A DNA stretch of 64,000 nt from assembly GCA_937943625.1 (NCBI GenBank), contig CALEAD010000006.1:16663-80662 (forward strand). The letters are read 5' to 3'. This document shows, one piece after another, positions 33,270 through 42,385 of the stretch. The notes beneath the pieces are model-generated. The model did no database searches. It was not told the DNA's origin and worked only from the letters and a program-made list of their open reading frames with translations. Position 1 is the first letter of the stretch, and each line of letters begins with the position of its first letter. Both the position numbers and the translations under genes were made by a program. The stretch comes from an uncultured Anaerolineae bacterium (GTDB taxonomy: Bacteria; Chloroflexota; Anaerolineae; Promineifilales; Promineifilaceae).

Positions 33270-33297
33270 ATTATAGCAATGGCATAGGGTGTGTCAA
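33270..33297 (-). promoter_or_regulatory. Strong sigma-70 promoter for the S1-domain gene
   Basis: Read leftwards: TTGACA (33297-33292), a 16-base spacer, TATAAT (33275-33270). Both hexamers are perfect consensus. The leader to the ATG at 33146 is about 115 bases. It is by far the best promoter in the window. Confidence 0.8.
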
Positions 33298-33364
33298 CCT
33301 GAAAACGAGATTACAGCGATTGTAAATTTGAAACCATGCGGGTGGGCGGGACAGCGCGGAAAAG

Positions 33365-33415
33365 TTTGTAGTGGCCGCTTTAGCGGGCAACTGATTAAAG
33401 TCGGCACTACAAACG
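33365..33415. repeat. GTTTGTAGTG...CACTACAAAC inverted repeat
   Basis: GTTTGTAGTG (33365-33374) pairs with CACTACAAAC (33406-33415), enclosing a second small hairpin CCGCTTTAGCGG and TTAAAGTCGG. Related sequence is at 52438-52489. With the promoter this is all I see in the 380-bp gap between the S1 gene and the WecA-like gene. Confidence 0.8.
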
Positions 33416-33526
33416 GGTATATACAGCTTTGTGAAGCAGGCTTAAATTGAGAATTACTGGTAACTTCCAGCTGAATACCATTGTTGAAACGCAAGCTGTC
33501 AGGAGCAAAAGTGCCGCGAAAATAAA

Positions 33527-34552
33527 TCACCCGTCATGATTGCCGAAAACGGCCGTTTCTCCCCGGTGTACCCGCTCTAACTGATAAATTGCATACAAAG
33601 CCACTAATGCTGTTACCCCCGCCATCAGATATGCCTCCAGGACCGTGGCTTTGGAGACAAACACCCCTACCATACCAAAGGTTCCCGCTATCAAGTACAA
33701 AATCAGCACCGCTTCGCGCTGGCTAAAGCCCATTTTTACCAGACGGTGGCTGGTATGATCCTTGCCCGCCGTATTCGGGCTGACGCCACGGCGCAGGCGC
33801 GAGAAAACCACCAGGGTCATATCAAAAATGGGCAAGCCTAACACAAAGACAGGAACCATCCAGGTGACCGTATTGGGGCTGCCAGGAAAGCGTAATTGCA
33901 GGCCCAGGACAGCCAGCACAAACCCTAAGAAAAGCGACCCTACATCCCCCATGAAAATTTGTGCGGGCTTGAAGTTGTAGCGCAAAAAGCCCAGGCAGGC
34001 ACCCAATACGCCCGCTGCCAACGCCGAAACCAAAAACTGCTCATTGAGTGCTCCCAACAGCAACATAAACGCGGCCGCCACGGCGCTGACTCCGGCGCTA
34101 AGGCCGTCCATGTTGTCCAGGAAATTGATGGCGTTGCTGATGCCTGCTAGCCACAGTAGGGTAATGGCATAGTTTGCCAGATCAGGAATAGGGAGCTGCA
34201 CACGCACCTGGAAGAAAATGAGCACAACCCCAGCCACAAGCTGCCCTCCCAACTTGGCCCAGGCAGGCATACCGTAGCGGTCGTCCCACAGGCCAACCAG
34301 CGTTACCAGCGTCAGCGCCAGCAAAATGCCCAACACCTGACGCGGGGGCTGTCCGGCGTAGATGATCAGCACGGCCAGAATCGCCCCGCCAAAAATTGCC
34401 AGCCCACCCAGCAGCGGCATCGGCGTGCTGTGCAGCTTGCGCTGCGCCGGCGCATCCACAAAGCCCAGGGCAATGGCCACGCGGCGAATGGGCGGAATGC
34501 TGAACGCAGAAACAGCCAGGGCAATGAAGAAAACGGCAATTGCAGCACGCAT
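33527..34552 (-). CDS. Undecaprenyl-phosphate sugar-1-phosphate transferase (WecA/TagO-like)
   Basis: A 341-residue, eleven-helix protein of the MraY/WecA family. The conserved NFLDNMDGLSAG near 143-154 (catalytic Asp pair) and GDVGSLFLGF near 203 match WecA/TagO, as does DHTSHRLV near 267. It starts surface polysaccharide synthesis by loading a sugar phosphate on the lipid carrier. It follows the ligase fusion by 6 bp. Confidence 0.93.
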   Translation of the reverse strand: MRAAIAVFFIALAVSAFSIPPIRRVAIALGFVDAPAQRKLHSTPMPLLGGLAIFGGAILAVLIIYAGQPPRQVLGILLALTLVTLVGLWDDRYGMPAWAKLGGQLVAGVVLIFFQVRVQLPIPDLANYAITLLWLAGISNAINFLDNMDGLSAGVSAVAAAFMLLLGALNEQFLVSALAAGVLGACLGFLRYNFKPAQIFMGDVGSLFLGFVLAVLGLQLRFPGSPNTVTWMVPVFVLGLPIFDMTLVVFSRLRRGVSPNTAGKDHTSHRLVKMGFSQREAVLILYLIAGTFGMVGVFVSKATVLEAYLMAGVTALVALYAIYQLERVHRGETAVFGNHDG

Positions 34553-34558
34553 AGGGTG

Positions 34559-37500
34559 TTATTGGGTTACTTCTACAATATCTATACGCAAAATCCGGTC
34601 GCCCAAATAATCCGGGTTGGCCATCGGGTCGCGCAGAGTCAGGTTGCTCAGCACCTCATCACCGGCAATTACTTCGCCAAAAATTGTGTGGCGGTTATCT
34701 AGCCAGGGCGTGGGGGCAAAGGTAATGAAGAACTGGCTGCCGTTTGTGCCGGGGCCGGCGTTTGCCATGGCCAGCAGACCGCGCCGGTCAAAGACCAGAC
34801 CATTGTTCACTTCGTCGGCAAACTGGTAACCAGGGCCACCGGCGCCGCTGCCGGTTGGGTCACCAGCCTGCGCCATGAAATCTGGCAGCACGCGGTGGAA
34901 GGTTGTGTCATCATAAAAGCCTTGCTCGGCCAGGAAGACGAAGTTGTTGACGGTGAGCGGCGCGGCATCGTCAAAGAGGCGCAGGCGAATGTCGCCACGT
35001 TCCGTCTGGATGATGGCTTCGTAGCTTTTGTTGACGTCTATGACGAACGGAGGCGGCGCGTTGTAGTAGTTGTTGCGCTGCGCAGGGGGCAGGCTGGCCA
35101 ACGGCCGTTCCCCTTGCAGGCCCTCGCCTTGTGGACGCGCACTTTCTGAGGCTGGCGGTTCAGGCAGGGAGGAAGCGTCCACGCCCAGGGAGAACAAAAG
35201 CTGCTGTACCTGGGGCACGGCCTGGGCTGGCGCCTGGCTCAATGCCAGCCGCGCTTTTTGTTCCGCCTGCGCCGTGTCGCCCAGCGCCTGGTACGCTTCA
35301 GCAATCAGGTAGTTCACGTTCCAGGCGGGCAACTGCGCGCGCGGGTCGTTGGCCAGGGCATTCTCATAAGCCAGGATTGCTTCGGCATACTGCCCCAGTT
35401 CTCGCTCCACTTGCGCCAGTTGCAACCAGGCGCGCGCATTTTGCGCATCCCGCTCCAGGCCTGCGCGCAGCGCCTCAGCCGCTTCGCGGTAGAAAGCGAT
35501 GCGACTATCGCCATCGGGGTCGGCGCAGGAGATTAGCCCATCTGCCAGGGCATAATGGGCTGTGGCAAAGTAGGGATCAATGATAACCGCCTGGCGATAT
35601 ACCGCCAGCGCCTCTTCGCAGCTTCCCTTTAGCTCCAACAAAAGCACGCCCAACTCGTTGCGGATAACTGAGTTTTGGGGGCTGAGGGTCAGGGCGGTGC
35701 GGTAGTAGGATTCGGCCGTTTGCAGCCGTGCTGCGCGCTCAACGTCATCAGCAGCAAGCTGCACCAGGCGCGTATTGAGGCGCGCCAGGTTGGCAGTATG
35801 ATCGGTGTTCAGCGGGTTAATGGCCTGGGCGCGCAGCAGTCGCTCTTCTGCTTGCTGGAAAAGTTGCTGCCGCTTGATAGGGTCCGGTTCAATGGTGGAA
35901 CGCTCCAGATAAGCACGTCCCAGGAAGAGGTAGTAAAAGTCTTCGCGTGGGGCCAGTTCCAGGGCATGTTCATAAATGGCGATGGTGCTGTCCCAGGCGG
36001 CAATGGCTTGTTGTGAGCCGCGTGGAGCCTGGGCTGCCTGGCCTTCAAACGGCTTGCCGCGCTTGAAGACCATATCTGCCTGCACGACGCGCAGGTTTGT
36101 TTGCACAACGCCGTAGAGCGCCAGGGCAAAGATGAAGACGAGGGCCACAAAGGCTGGGGTGCTGCCATAGGCGCGCACGTGGCTGCTGGCGTGTCGTGCC
36201 AGCACAAAAGCGCCGACAATCAGCAGCACAATCACAAAGGCATAGAAGAGCGTCAGAAAGCCGTTGACCAATCCGGCCTCGAAGACACGCAGTTCTTGTG
36301 TGGTCGCAAATTGCCGTGGCGCTGTGGGTGTAATGGAGCCTTTGAGCTGATTGGCCTGCAAAAAGCCCAATAAAAGCCCAAAGCTGACAGAGGTCACCCC
36401 CATCACAAGAGCGGGCATCACGCTTTGCTTCCAGTGACGATCCCACAGGGAGTAGAGCAGGGCCAGGGTGAGCGCGGCCAGCAGCAGCGCCTGCCACCAG
36501 GCGCCGGCTACAAACAGGGGAATGACAAACAGGAAGCCGGCAAGAGCAACTAGGGCAGCCAGCAAACGGCCGTTTTGCCATTGCCGATAGAGTGCAGCGG
36601 TGCTGACGGCGCTGAGAAGCAGCCAGATGAGCAGCAGGGCGCGCCCCAGCGTGCCGGATGCGGTTACGGGTGCGGCTGTGTAGCTGTAGATGATGCCTCC
36701 CAGGCTGAGCAGGATGGAAACGCCCAGCAAGACGAGGCTGTTCTGGCGGCGGTTGGCTGGCCAGGTAGACGTGGCAACGGCCGTAAAGGTCAGCTCGCCT
36801 CCTTTCACCAGCTCACTCAGCGACACCAGCACGCCCAATGTCCAGGTAAGGACGATCATCATAAAAATGAAGGGAGAGTCGGCAAAATCTTGCCTGGCAT
36901 TGAGGAAGAGGGATTGATAGAAAATCTCTACCGGGGAGAGATCGGCAGGCGAGGCAATGGTTTTGCCGGGCGGCAAGGAATAGGTGATGTATTGGAAGGA
37001 GAGAATGCCCACCATGAGCAGCAAAATGAGGCCATGCAGCAGCACCGGTCCCCACACATCCTGGCCACTACTTTCCACCGCAACCGGGATGCGCTTGCGC
37101 CGCGCTGCTTTGGCAGCACTTTTGCCAGTTGCAGGTGTGACAACGGCCGTTTCCTTCCCCTCTTTTTGTGCTTCTTTTAGACGTGGCAAGGCGTACCCCA
37201 GCACAAACATCAGCCCCACGTAGGCAAAAAAGTGCAGCCGTGTGGCCGCAATGGCAATGCCAAAGTGAATTTCCACATAGTGGGCCAGCACGGCCGTTAC
37301 CAGGCCAATGAGCAGGAGCCGCTCCATCTGAAAAGCTTCTTGCGCCTCCCCCTCTGCGTGGGCAGGCACAAAGATGGCGTAATATGTCAGGTAAAGAACC
37401 AGACCAATGATGCTGCCAAAGGGAACCGCCACGCCAAAGAACGGCAGACCCATCAGGGGCACGATCACGGCCGTTGTCCCCACCGCGCTACCAATCCACA

Positions 37501-39094
37501 AGCCAATCAGCAAGTTGCGGTCGCGCGGGCGGCGCACAACACCCAACCACTTAAAGCCATAGTAAAACATGCTGAGGTAAAGCGCCTGCCACACCAAAAA
37601 GCCGGCCCAACCAGTAATCACCAGCGCATCAAACGTCTCATTGTGCGAACGATCCGGCGAGGCGTTGCGCGCCTCGACGGTGGCCAGCAGCGGCGGATAG
37701 AAGCGGTTATAGGCCACGTACATAGACTCTGGCCCGTAGCCAAGCAACGGCCGTAAAAAGTTCAGCGCATCCTGACGACCGTCGGGGAACTGCAACGGTT
37801 CGTGAATACCAATCAGCTCAAGCGCCCCTTCCCAAATGAGCACGCGCACCCGCCCCGTCGCCCGATCAGACTCCAACAAGCGGCCCAGGCGCCCTAGGGA
37901 AGGTTCCTCTTTCCACGCGACTAACGTTTCCGTCACGCGGCCAAGCAGGGGTGTCTGGCCAAACTGTGCGTTGAGTGGCTCGGCAAAGTTAAACGCACCC
38001 AGGCCGGTTGCGACGAAAAAGGCCAGCAATAGCCAGGAAAGCCACAGCCAGCGCCACCCGCGGCGCATGGCCATGAGCACCAAAATGAGCAGCGTTACCA
38101 CGCCAACCGCGGCAGCAAAGGCCAGAAACGAGGCCAGTGAACGGGAAAGCGAGTCCAGCCGCCCTGAAGCAATAATTTGCCCCAGCAGCAGGTTAATGAC
38201 CCCAAAAGAGAGCGAGAGTCCGCCCAAGAGCAGCGCCAGCACCTTGCCGACGTCTGCCAGACCCAATTTCCGCCCAGTGGTTTCGGCGTTGCGCAGCGAG
38301 ACAAGCAAGATGAGGACAAAGGCAAAGAGAGCGACAGCCAGACCCATCCAGGGGCCGCGGCTGCTGGTCCAGTAAATGGCCGCCAGCTGTAGCGCCATGG
38401 TAAAGATGTAAATGGAGGCACGAATGACGTCAGCAGCAGATAGTTCTGCATCTTCAAGGATATTCGTGAAGGCGTCTATGATGCGCGCCAGCGTGAGCGG
38501 GAGCACCATGATCAGGTACGCGGCAATGAAAATGGCGTTGCCCATGTGCCCGGCAATGCGGCGCTGGGTGTCGCCTCCCCAGGGTAAGGGGTCTAGCTGA
38601 AAACGCTGCAAAATACCGTAGAAGGAAATGGGGATGCTGGTCAGGATCACGGCCGTTGCCACGCGCTGCACTTGCTTCCTGGTGCGCATGGTAGCAGCCA
38701 GTAAGGCAAAGATGACGATGTAAGAGAGGGTCGTGTAGGTTCCCTGCAACCGCTGGTAGGAGCCGGCCCAACTGACCTGCGGCGTAATGGAGGCAAGCGT
38801 GGAGAGCAGATAGACAATGACGAGCAAGAAAACGGGCAGGACAAACGGCCGTTTCCACACCGAATCTTCATCCCGCCAACGCAGCCAGTTTAACTGCCGC
38901 CATCCTTCCTCATTAATAAACTTCACCAGCCAGGCAGCGCTCATCAGCAGGGCAATCGAGCGCAGCAGCGTTAGCTTGTCCGGCTCAAAAACGCGGTCGG
39001 AGTGAATGTTGAAAAAGAGGGGAATAGAAACAATAGCGGCTAACCAGCCAATTTCGAGAAAACCGTTGCACCAATGGGATAGTTTTGAGTTCAT
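34559..39094 (-). CDS. O-antigen ligase-like membrane protein fused to TPR and cyclophilin domains
   Basis: A 1511-residue single open frame. The N-terminal half has around twelve helices and a large extracytoplasmic loop with the Wzy/WaaL motif region ([16 protein letters not shown], then [17 protein letters not shown]). More helices follow to about residue 1040. A TPR block lies at about 1070-1310 (repeats such as [14 protein letters not shown] and [20 protein letters not shown]). The last 170 residues are a cyclophilin: [39 protein letters not shown] keep the catalytic Arg, Phe, Gln, Trp and His. ATG at 39094 is chosen over a TTG at 39124 that overlaps hepT. Confidence 0.93.
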   Translation of the reverse strand: MNSKLSHWCNGFLEIGWLAAIVSIPLFFNIHSDRVFEPDKLTLLRSIALLMSAAWLVKFINEEGWRQLNWLRWRDEDSVWKRPFVLPVFLLVIVYLLSTLASITPQVSWAGSYQRLQGTYTTLSYIVIFALLAATMRTRKQVQRVATAVILTSIPISFYGILQRFQLDPLPWGGDTQRRIAGHMGNAIFIAAYLIMVLPLTLARIIDAFTNILEDAELSAADVIRASIYIFTMALQLAAIYWTSSRGPWMGLAVALFAFVLILLVSLRNAETTGRKLGLADVGKVLALLLGGLSLSFGVINLLLGQIIASGRLDSLSRSLASFLAFAAAVGVVTLLILVLMAMRRGWRWLWLSWLLLAFFVATGLGAFNFAEPLNAQFGQTPLLGRVTETLVAWKEEPSLGRLGRLLESDRATGRVRVLIWEGALELIGIHEPLQFPDGRQDALNFLRPLLGYGPESMYVAYNRFYPPLLATVEARNASPDRSHNETFDALVITGWAGFLVWQALYLSMFYYGFKWLGVVRRPRDRNLLIGLWIGSAVGTTAVIVPLMGLPFFGVAVPFGSIIGLVLYLTYYAIFVPAHAEGEAQEAFQMERLLLIGLVTAVLAHYVEIHFGIAIAATRLHFFAYVGLMFVLGYALPRLKEAQKEGKETAVVTPATGKSAAKAARRKRIPVAVESSGQDVWGPVLLHGLILLLMVGILSFQYITYSLPPGKTIASPADLSPVEIFYQSLFLNARQDFADSPFIFMMIVLTWTLGVLVSLSELVKGGELTFTAVATSTWPANRRQNSLVLLGVSILLSLGGIIYSYTAAPVTASGTLGRALLLIWLLLSAVSTAALYRQWQNGRLLAALVALAGFLFVIPLFVAGAWWQALLLAALTLALLYSLWDRHWKQSVMPALVMGVTSVSFGLLLGFLQANQLKGSITPTAPRQFATTQELRVFEAGLVNGFLTLFYAFVIVLLIVGAFVLARHASSHVRAYGSTPAFVALVFIFALALYGVVQTNLRVVQADMVFKRGKPFEGQAAQAPRGSQQAIAAWDSTIAIYEHALELAPREDFYYLFLGRAYLERSTIEPDPIKRQQLFQQAEERLLRAQAINPLNTDHTANLARLNTRLVQLAADDVERAARLQTAESYYRTALTLSPQNSVIRNELGVLLLELKGSCEEALAVYRQAVIIDPYFATAHYALADGLISCADPDGDSRIAFYREAAEALRAGLERDAQNARAWLQLAQVERELGQYAEAILAYENALANDPRAQLPAWNVNYLIAEAYQALGDTAQAEQKARLALSQAPAQAVPQVQQLLFSLGVDASSLPEPPASESARPQGEGLQGERPLASLPPAQRNNYYNAPPPFVIDVNKSYEAIIQTERGDIRLRLFDDAAPLTVNNFVFLAEQGFYDDTTFHRVLPDFMAQAGDPTGSGAGGPGYQFADEVNNGLVFDRRGLLAMANAGPGTNGSQFFITFAPTPWLDNRHTIFGEVIAGDEVLSNLTLRDPMANPDYLGDRILRIDIVEVTQ

Positions 39095-39104
39095 ACGTAT
39101 TCTT

Positions 39105-39587
39105 TCAAGGCAGGTTGGAATCAAGACCTAATTTTTCTAGAAACAACGCCACGTCACGCGCCAACAGTGGCCTTAATTGCCAGGCTCGTTCTGTATTTTC
39201 GACGACGCGCTGCGGCTGGATTGGAACACCATAAGCATGACGAAAGAAGTGGCGAAAAGCGCGCAACTCATTGAGCAAGGCCACCGATTCGGCAGACAAC
39301 AATGCGGGGCGCGTTTCTCGAATTTCCAGGGCCATGCGCTGTATCAGGGCCATATGCCAGCGTGATGGATCAGAAACGCGGTTCTCGAATGCTTTTGCCA
39401 CAATGAGCAACAAATCTTCTATGGCGCTGTAAAGATTGTGCAATTGATAGGCGGCGCTTTCGACGTAAGCAGGAACCTCGTCTGACATTTCGGCCGTTCG
39501 TTGGCGCAGTAACTCGTATACCTGATTGATGTTCGCCATCTGTGCTTTTACTTCCGCCTCAAGCGTTCTCAAGCCGACGCTGTCCAT
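39105..39587 (-). CDS. hepT: HepT-like HEPN toxin (type VII toxin-antitoxin)
   Basis: A 160-residue helical HEPN protein. The catalytic and AMPylation motif RHFFRHAY (Rx4HxY) is near residues 113-120. HepT is an RNase kept in check by AMPylation from MntA (known). It overlaps mntA by 19 bp and ends 10 bp before the ligase-cyclophilin fusion, so it is embedded in the polysaccharide operon. SD AAGGAG is strong. Confidence 0.85.
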   Translation of the reverse strand: MDSVGLRTLEAEVKAQMANINQVYELLRQRTAEMSDEVPAYVESAAYQLHNLYSAIEDLLLIVAKAFENRVSDPSRWHMALIQRMALEIRETRPALLSAESVALLNELRAFRHFFRHAYGVPIQPQRVVENTERAWQLRPLLARDVALFLEKLGLDSNLP

Positions 39588-39928
39588 AAGACTCCTTCTC
39601 GTTTGATTTTTGCCGCAAAATGGCAGGTATGCAATTCTAGCAAATCCACTTCCCGTTCCAGCAGCAAGGAAAGGGCAGCAGCGAAAGCAAAAAAACGGCC
39701 GTTGGCCACATCCACTACCGCTACATCTACGTCAGAATGATCGCTAAAGCGACCGGGCTGGACCAGCGAGCCGAAGATGTACGCCTGTGTTACGCCATAG
39801 TTAGTGGCGTTTTCATTCAGCCAGGCCAGCAACTGTGCCAGCAAGGCTTGCCGCTCCGCTTCCCACTTTTCCTGGCGCGCGGCAAGGGTTTGGTCTAAAA
39901 CGGCCGTACTGAAAACTGCGGTACTCAC
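39569..39928 (-). CDS. mntA: MntA-like nucleotidyltransferase antitoxin
   Basis: A 119-residue minimal nucleotidyltransferase. The catalytic signature GSLVQPGRFSDHSDVDVAVVD near residues 52-72 is GS-x11-DxD, one residue longer than the common GS-x10-DxD. The C-terminal [14 protein letters not shown] is typical of MNT antitoxins. Start is GTG at 39928 behind GAGGAAGAAG. It neutralises HepT by AMPylation (family knowledge). Confidence 0.85.
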   Translation of the reverse strand: MSTAVFSTAVLDQTLAARQEKWEAERQALLAQLLAWLNENATNYGVTQAYIFGSLVQPGRFSDHSDVDVAVVDVANGRFFAFAAALSLLLEREVDLLELHTCHFAAKIKREGVLWTASA

Positions 39929-40040
39929 TGATCTTCTTCCTCAATCAGGTGCTCGAAAAGGCGATAATGCCATGATGGGCTAATGATAACACAAGCAGCA
40001 GTGGGAAACAGGGTGTGCGCAAATCAACGCTAACAAATTT

Positions 40041-40073
40041 GACGGCAGACGGCGGTCAGCGGTCGGCGATCAC
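40041..40073. repeat. CGGTCAGCGGTCGGCGATCA intergenic repeat
   Basis: GACGGCAGACGGCGGTCAGC followed by GGTCGGCGATCACCC, in the 141-bp space between mntA and the glycosyltransferase. Confidence 0.7.
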
Positions 40074-41242
40074 CCATGTAACAAAGATTGATAAAGGGCA
40101 TCTATCTCCCGCACCATTTTTTCAGCGCCGAACTCAGGGGCGCGCGCACGGCCGTTTTCGCCCATGCGGCGGCGCAGCTCCCCATCTGCCAGCAATTGCA
40201 CCACACGGTCGGCAAGCACGGCCGTTTCCCCCTTCCCCACCAGGAAGCCATTCACCCCCTCTTCAATGGCCTCCGCCGAGCCATCGGCAGCGGTGCAGAC
40301 GATGGGCAGACCAGAGGCCATCGCCTGGGGCAAGACGCGGGGCAGCCCTTCCCATAAACTGCTGAGGACAAACAGGTCAAAGGCGGCCATCAGTTCCGGC
40401 ACGTCGCGGCGCAGGCCGGTGAGAATGGTTTGCGCCGTAAGGCCGCCCATCTGCAAGGCGCTTTCTACCTCTGGACGCAGCGCTCCATCGCCGACGATGA
40501 TGAACCAGGTGTTGGGCATCTTACTGGCTATGCGAACAAACGCATTTACCAAATCTAGCGGCGCTTTTTGCGGCGAGAGGCGGGTAACGCTGCCGACAAC
40601 CAGCGCATCGGCCGGGATGCCCAATTGACGGCGCATCTCCGCCGGGGGGATTTGCGGGTGGCCGAAGCGGTCTAGCTCGATGCCGCTGCGGATAACCACA
40701 TAATCGGCAGTGCGAATGCCTTGCGCCAACCCCTTTTCCCGGTCTTTTTCAGCGACCAGAATGGCGGCATGGCCGCACCAGTCCCCTATTTTCTCCAGGG
40801 CAACGTAGAAGCGCAGTTTGCGCGGGGACATTTGCTCGTGGAAGCTCCAGCCGTGTACGGTGTGGACGATGACGGGGACACGGGCAATTTTGGCGGCGAT
40901 GCGCCCCAGGACGCCGGCTTTGGAGCTGTGGGTGTGGACGATCTGGTAACGGCCGTTGCGCATGACCCGCACCATTTTCAGCAGCGCCTTCAGGTCGTTG
41001 GCCGGGCTGACTTCGCGCACCAGTTCTGGCAGGATGGTGAGGGGGATGTTGCGCTGGCGCACTTCTTCGATGAGCGACCCTTCTGGCCCGGTCTGCGGAC
41101 CGGAAAGGATGGAGACCTGGTAACGGCCGTCGCCCACCACACCTTTGTTCATCAGGTCGGCCGTGAGCATGGTATTCTCTTGCGCCCCGCCAATGATGAG
41201 GCGAGTGATGGGGTGGAGGACGCGGATGGGTGTTGGCATCAT
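40070..41242 (-). CDS. GT4-family glycosyltransferase 1
   Basis: A 390-residue GT-B enzyme. GGAQENTMLTADL near residue 19 is the N-domain Gly-rich loop, HTHSSKAGVLGR and HTVHGWSF the acceptor-side motif, and the C-terminal donor site SSLWEGLPRVLPQAMASGLPIV (Ex7E-like) near 310. It joins a sugar to the polysaccharide repeat; the sugar is unknown. The ORF end touches an intergenic repeat. Confidence 0.93.
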   Translation of the reverse strand: MMPTPIRVLHPITRLIIGGAQENTMLTADLMNKGVVGDGRYQVSILSGPQTGPEGSLIEEVRQRNIPLTILPELVREVSPANDLKALLKMVRVMRNGRYQIVHTHSSKAGVLGRIAAKIARVPVIVHTVHGWSFHEQMSPRKLRFYVALEKIGDWCGHAAILVAEKDREKGLAQGIRTADYVVIRSGIELDRFGHPQIPPAEMRRQLGIPADALVVGSVTRLSPQKAPLDLVNAFVRIASKMPNTWFIIVGDGALRPEVESALQMGGLTAQTILTGLRRDVPELMAAFDLFVLSSLWEGLPRVLPQAMASGLPIVCTAADGSAEAIEEGVNGFLVGKGETAVLADRVVQLLADGELRRRMGENGRARAPEFGAEKMVREIDALYQSLLHG

Positions 41243-41257
41243 TTGTTGATCCGCAGA

Positions 41258-42385
41258 TTACGCCGATTGACGCAGATTTTTTTCGGTTAGTAAGCGATTA
41301 TATAGGGCTTCTGTCTGCTGTACCATGCGTTCGATGGTGAATTGCGCGGCGGCGCGTTGACGGCCGTTCTGCCCCATTTGCGCCGCCAGTTTCGGGTGAT
41401 CGAGCAGTTGGCTGATGGCCTGGGCTAACGCTTCCGGGCTTTGCGGCGGGACGAGGAGGCCGGTCTGGTTGTGGATGACGAGTTCGGGTGTGCCGCCAAC
41501 GGCCGTTGCCACTACCGGCAGTCCGGCGGCCATCGCTTCCAAAACGACGTTGGGCAATCCTTCCCAGAGGGAGGGGAGAACGAGTATGTCCAGCCCGGCC
41601 AGCAGGCGCGGGATGTCTGGTTGATCGCTAAGAAAAAGAACCCGATTGGCATCTGGGAGTTGGGCGGCGGCAGCTTGCAACGGCCGTTTCTCCGGCCCAT
41701 CTCCCACAAAAATGAGATAGAGGTCGGGGTAGGCAGGGGCGATTTGCGCAAATGCCTGTAGCAAAAAAGTGTAGCCCTTCACCGGGCGCGGCCGGCCGAT
41801 GGCGGCGATGAGTTTGCCCTGCGCCGGCAGGTCAAATTCAGCTCTGGCGGTTTGGGAGTCGGGCAGATTGTCAAATTGCGTCAGGTCAATGCCGTTGCGA
41901 ATGACGCTTAATTTGGCGGGCGGCAGGCCAATCTCCTGGGCAGCGAAATTGGCTACCTGCTGCGAGACACAAATGATGCTGTCGGGCAGGCGACCGGTCA
42001 GCCGGTTCAGCGCGCGGCGCAGGCGACCCTCCTGCCCCATCGTTCGCTCAGCGGAGATAATGACGGGCACGCCCGCCAATCTGCCCAGAACGCGGCCGGG
42101 GATGTTGGCGTGGAACATCCAGGTGTGCAGGAGGAACGGCCGTTCCCGGCGCAATAACCGGTACAACCGCCACAACGCATCCAGCCGCCATTGCGCCGTC
42201 ATGCCCAAATCGCTAACGGGAGTACCGAGTTGGCGAATTTGTTGGGCGCCAACTTTGTCACCGTTGTAGAGGCAAACGACCTGATGAGCGAATTTTTGCC
42301 GGTCGGCATGGCGCAACAGCCGGTAAAGCGCCATCTGCGCCCCACCCCGGTCGAGTTCGGTGATGAAGTGAACGACTTTAATCAT
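41258..42385 (-). CDS. GT4-family glycosyltransferase 2
   Basis: A 375-residue GT-B enzyme: ELDRGGAQMALYRLL at 10-24, TWMFHANIPGRVLGRLAG, and the donor motif PSLWEGLPNVVLEAMAAGLPVVAT near 275-298 (Ex7E). It overlaps the asparagine synthase stop as TGATG. It is paralogous to the next enzyme downstream, both with RGGAQ/IGGAQ loops. Confidence 0.93.
   Translation of the reverse strand: MIKVVHFITELDRGGAQMALYRLLRHADRQKFAHQVVCLYNGDKVGAQQIRQLGTPVSDLGMTAQWRLDALWRLYRLLRRERPFLLHTWMFHANIPGRVLGRLAGVPVIISAERTMGQEGRLRRALNRLTGRLPDSIICVSQQVANFAAQEIGLPPAKLSVIRNGIDLTQFDNLPDSQTARAEFDLPAQGKLIAAIGRPRPVKGYTFLLQAFAQIAPAYPDLYLIFVGDGPEKRPLQAAAAQLPDANRVLFLSDQPDIPRLLAGLDILVLPSLWEGLPNVVLEAMAAGLPVVATAVGGTPELVIHNQTGLLVPPQSPEALAQAISQLLDHPKLAAQMGQNGRQRAAAQFTIERMVQQTEALYNRLLTEKNLRQSA

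Noticed and set aside
33147..33526. A hidden small RNA or tRNA in the 380-bp gap
   Set aside because: No cloverleaf or conserved tRNA boxes seen; contents are explained by a leftward promoter and an inverted repeat.
39095..39124. TTG start for the ligase-cyclophilin fusion
   Set aside because: It would overlap hepT by 20 bp and offers no better SD than the ATG at 39094.
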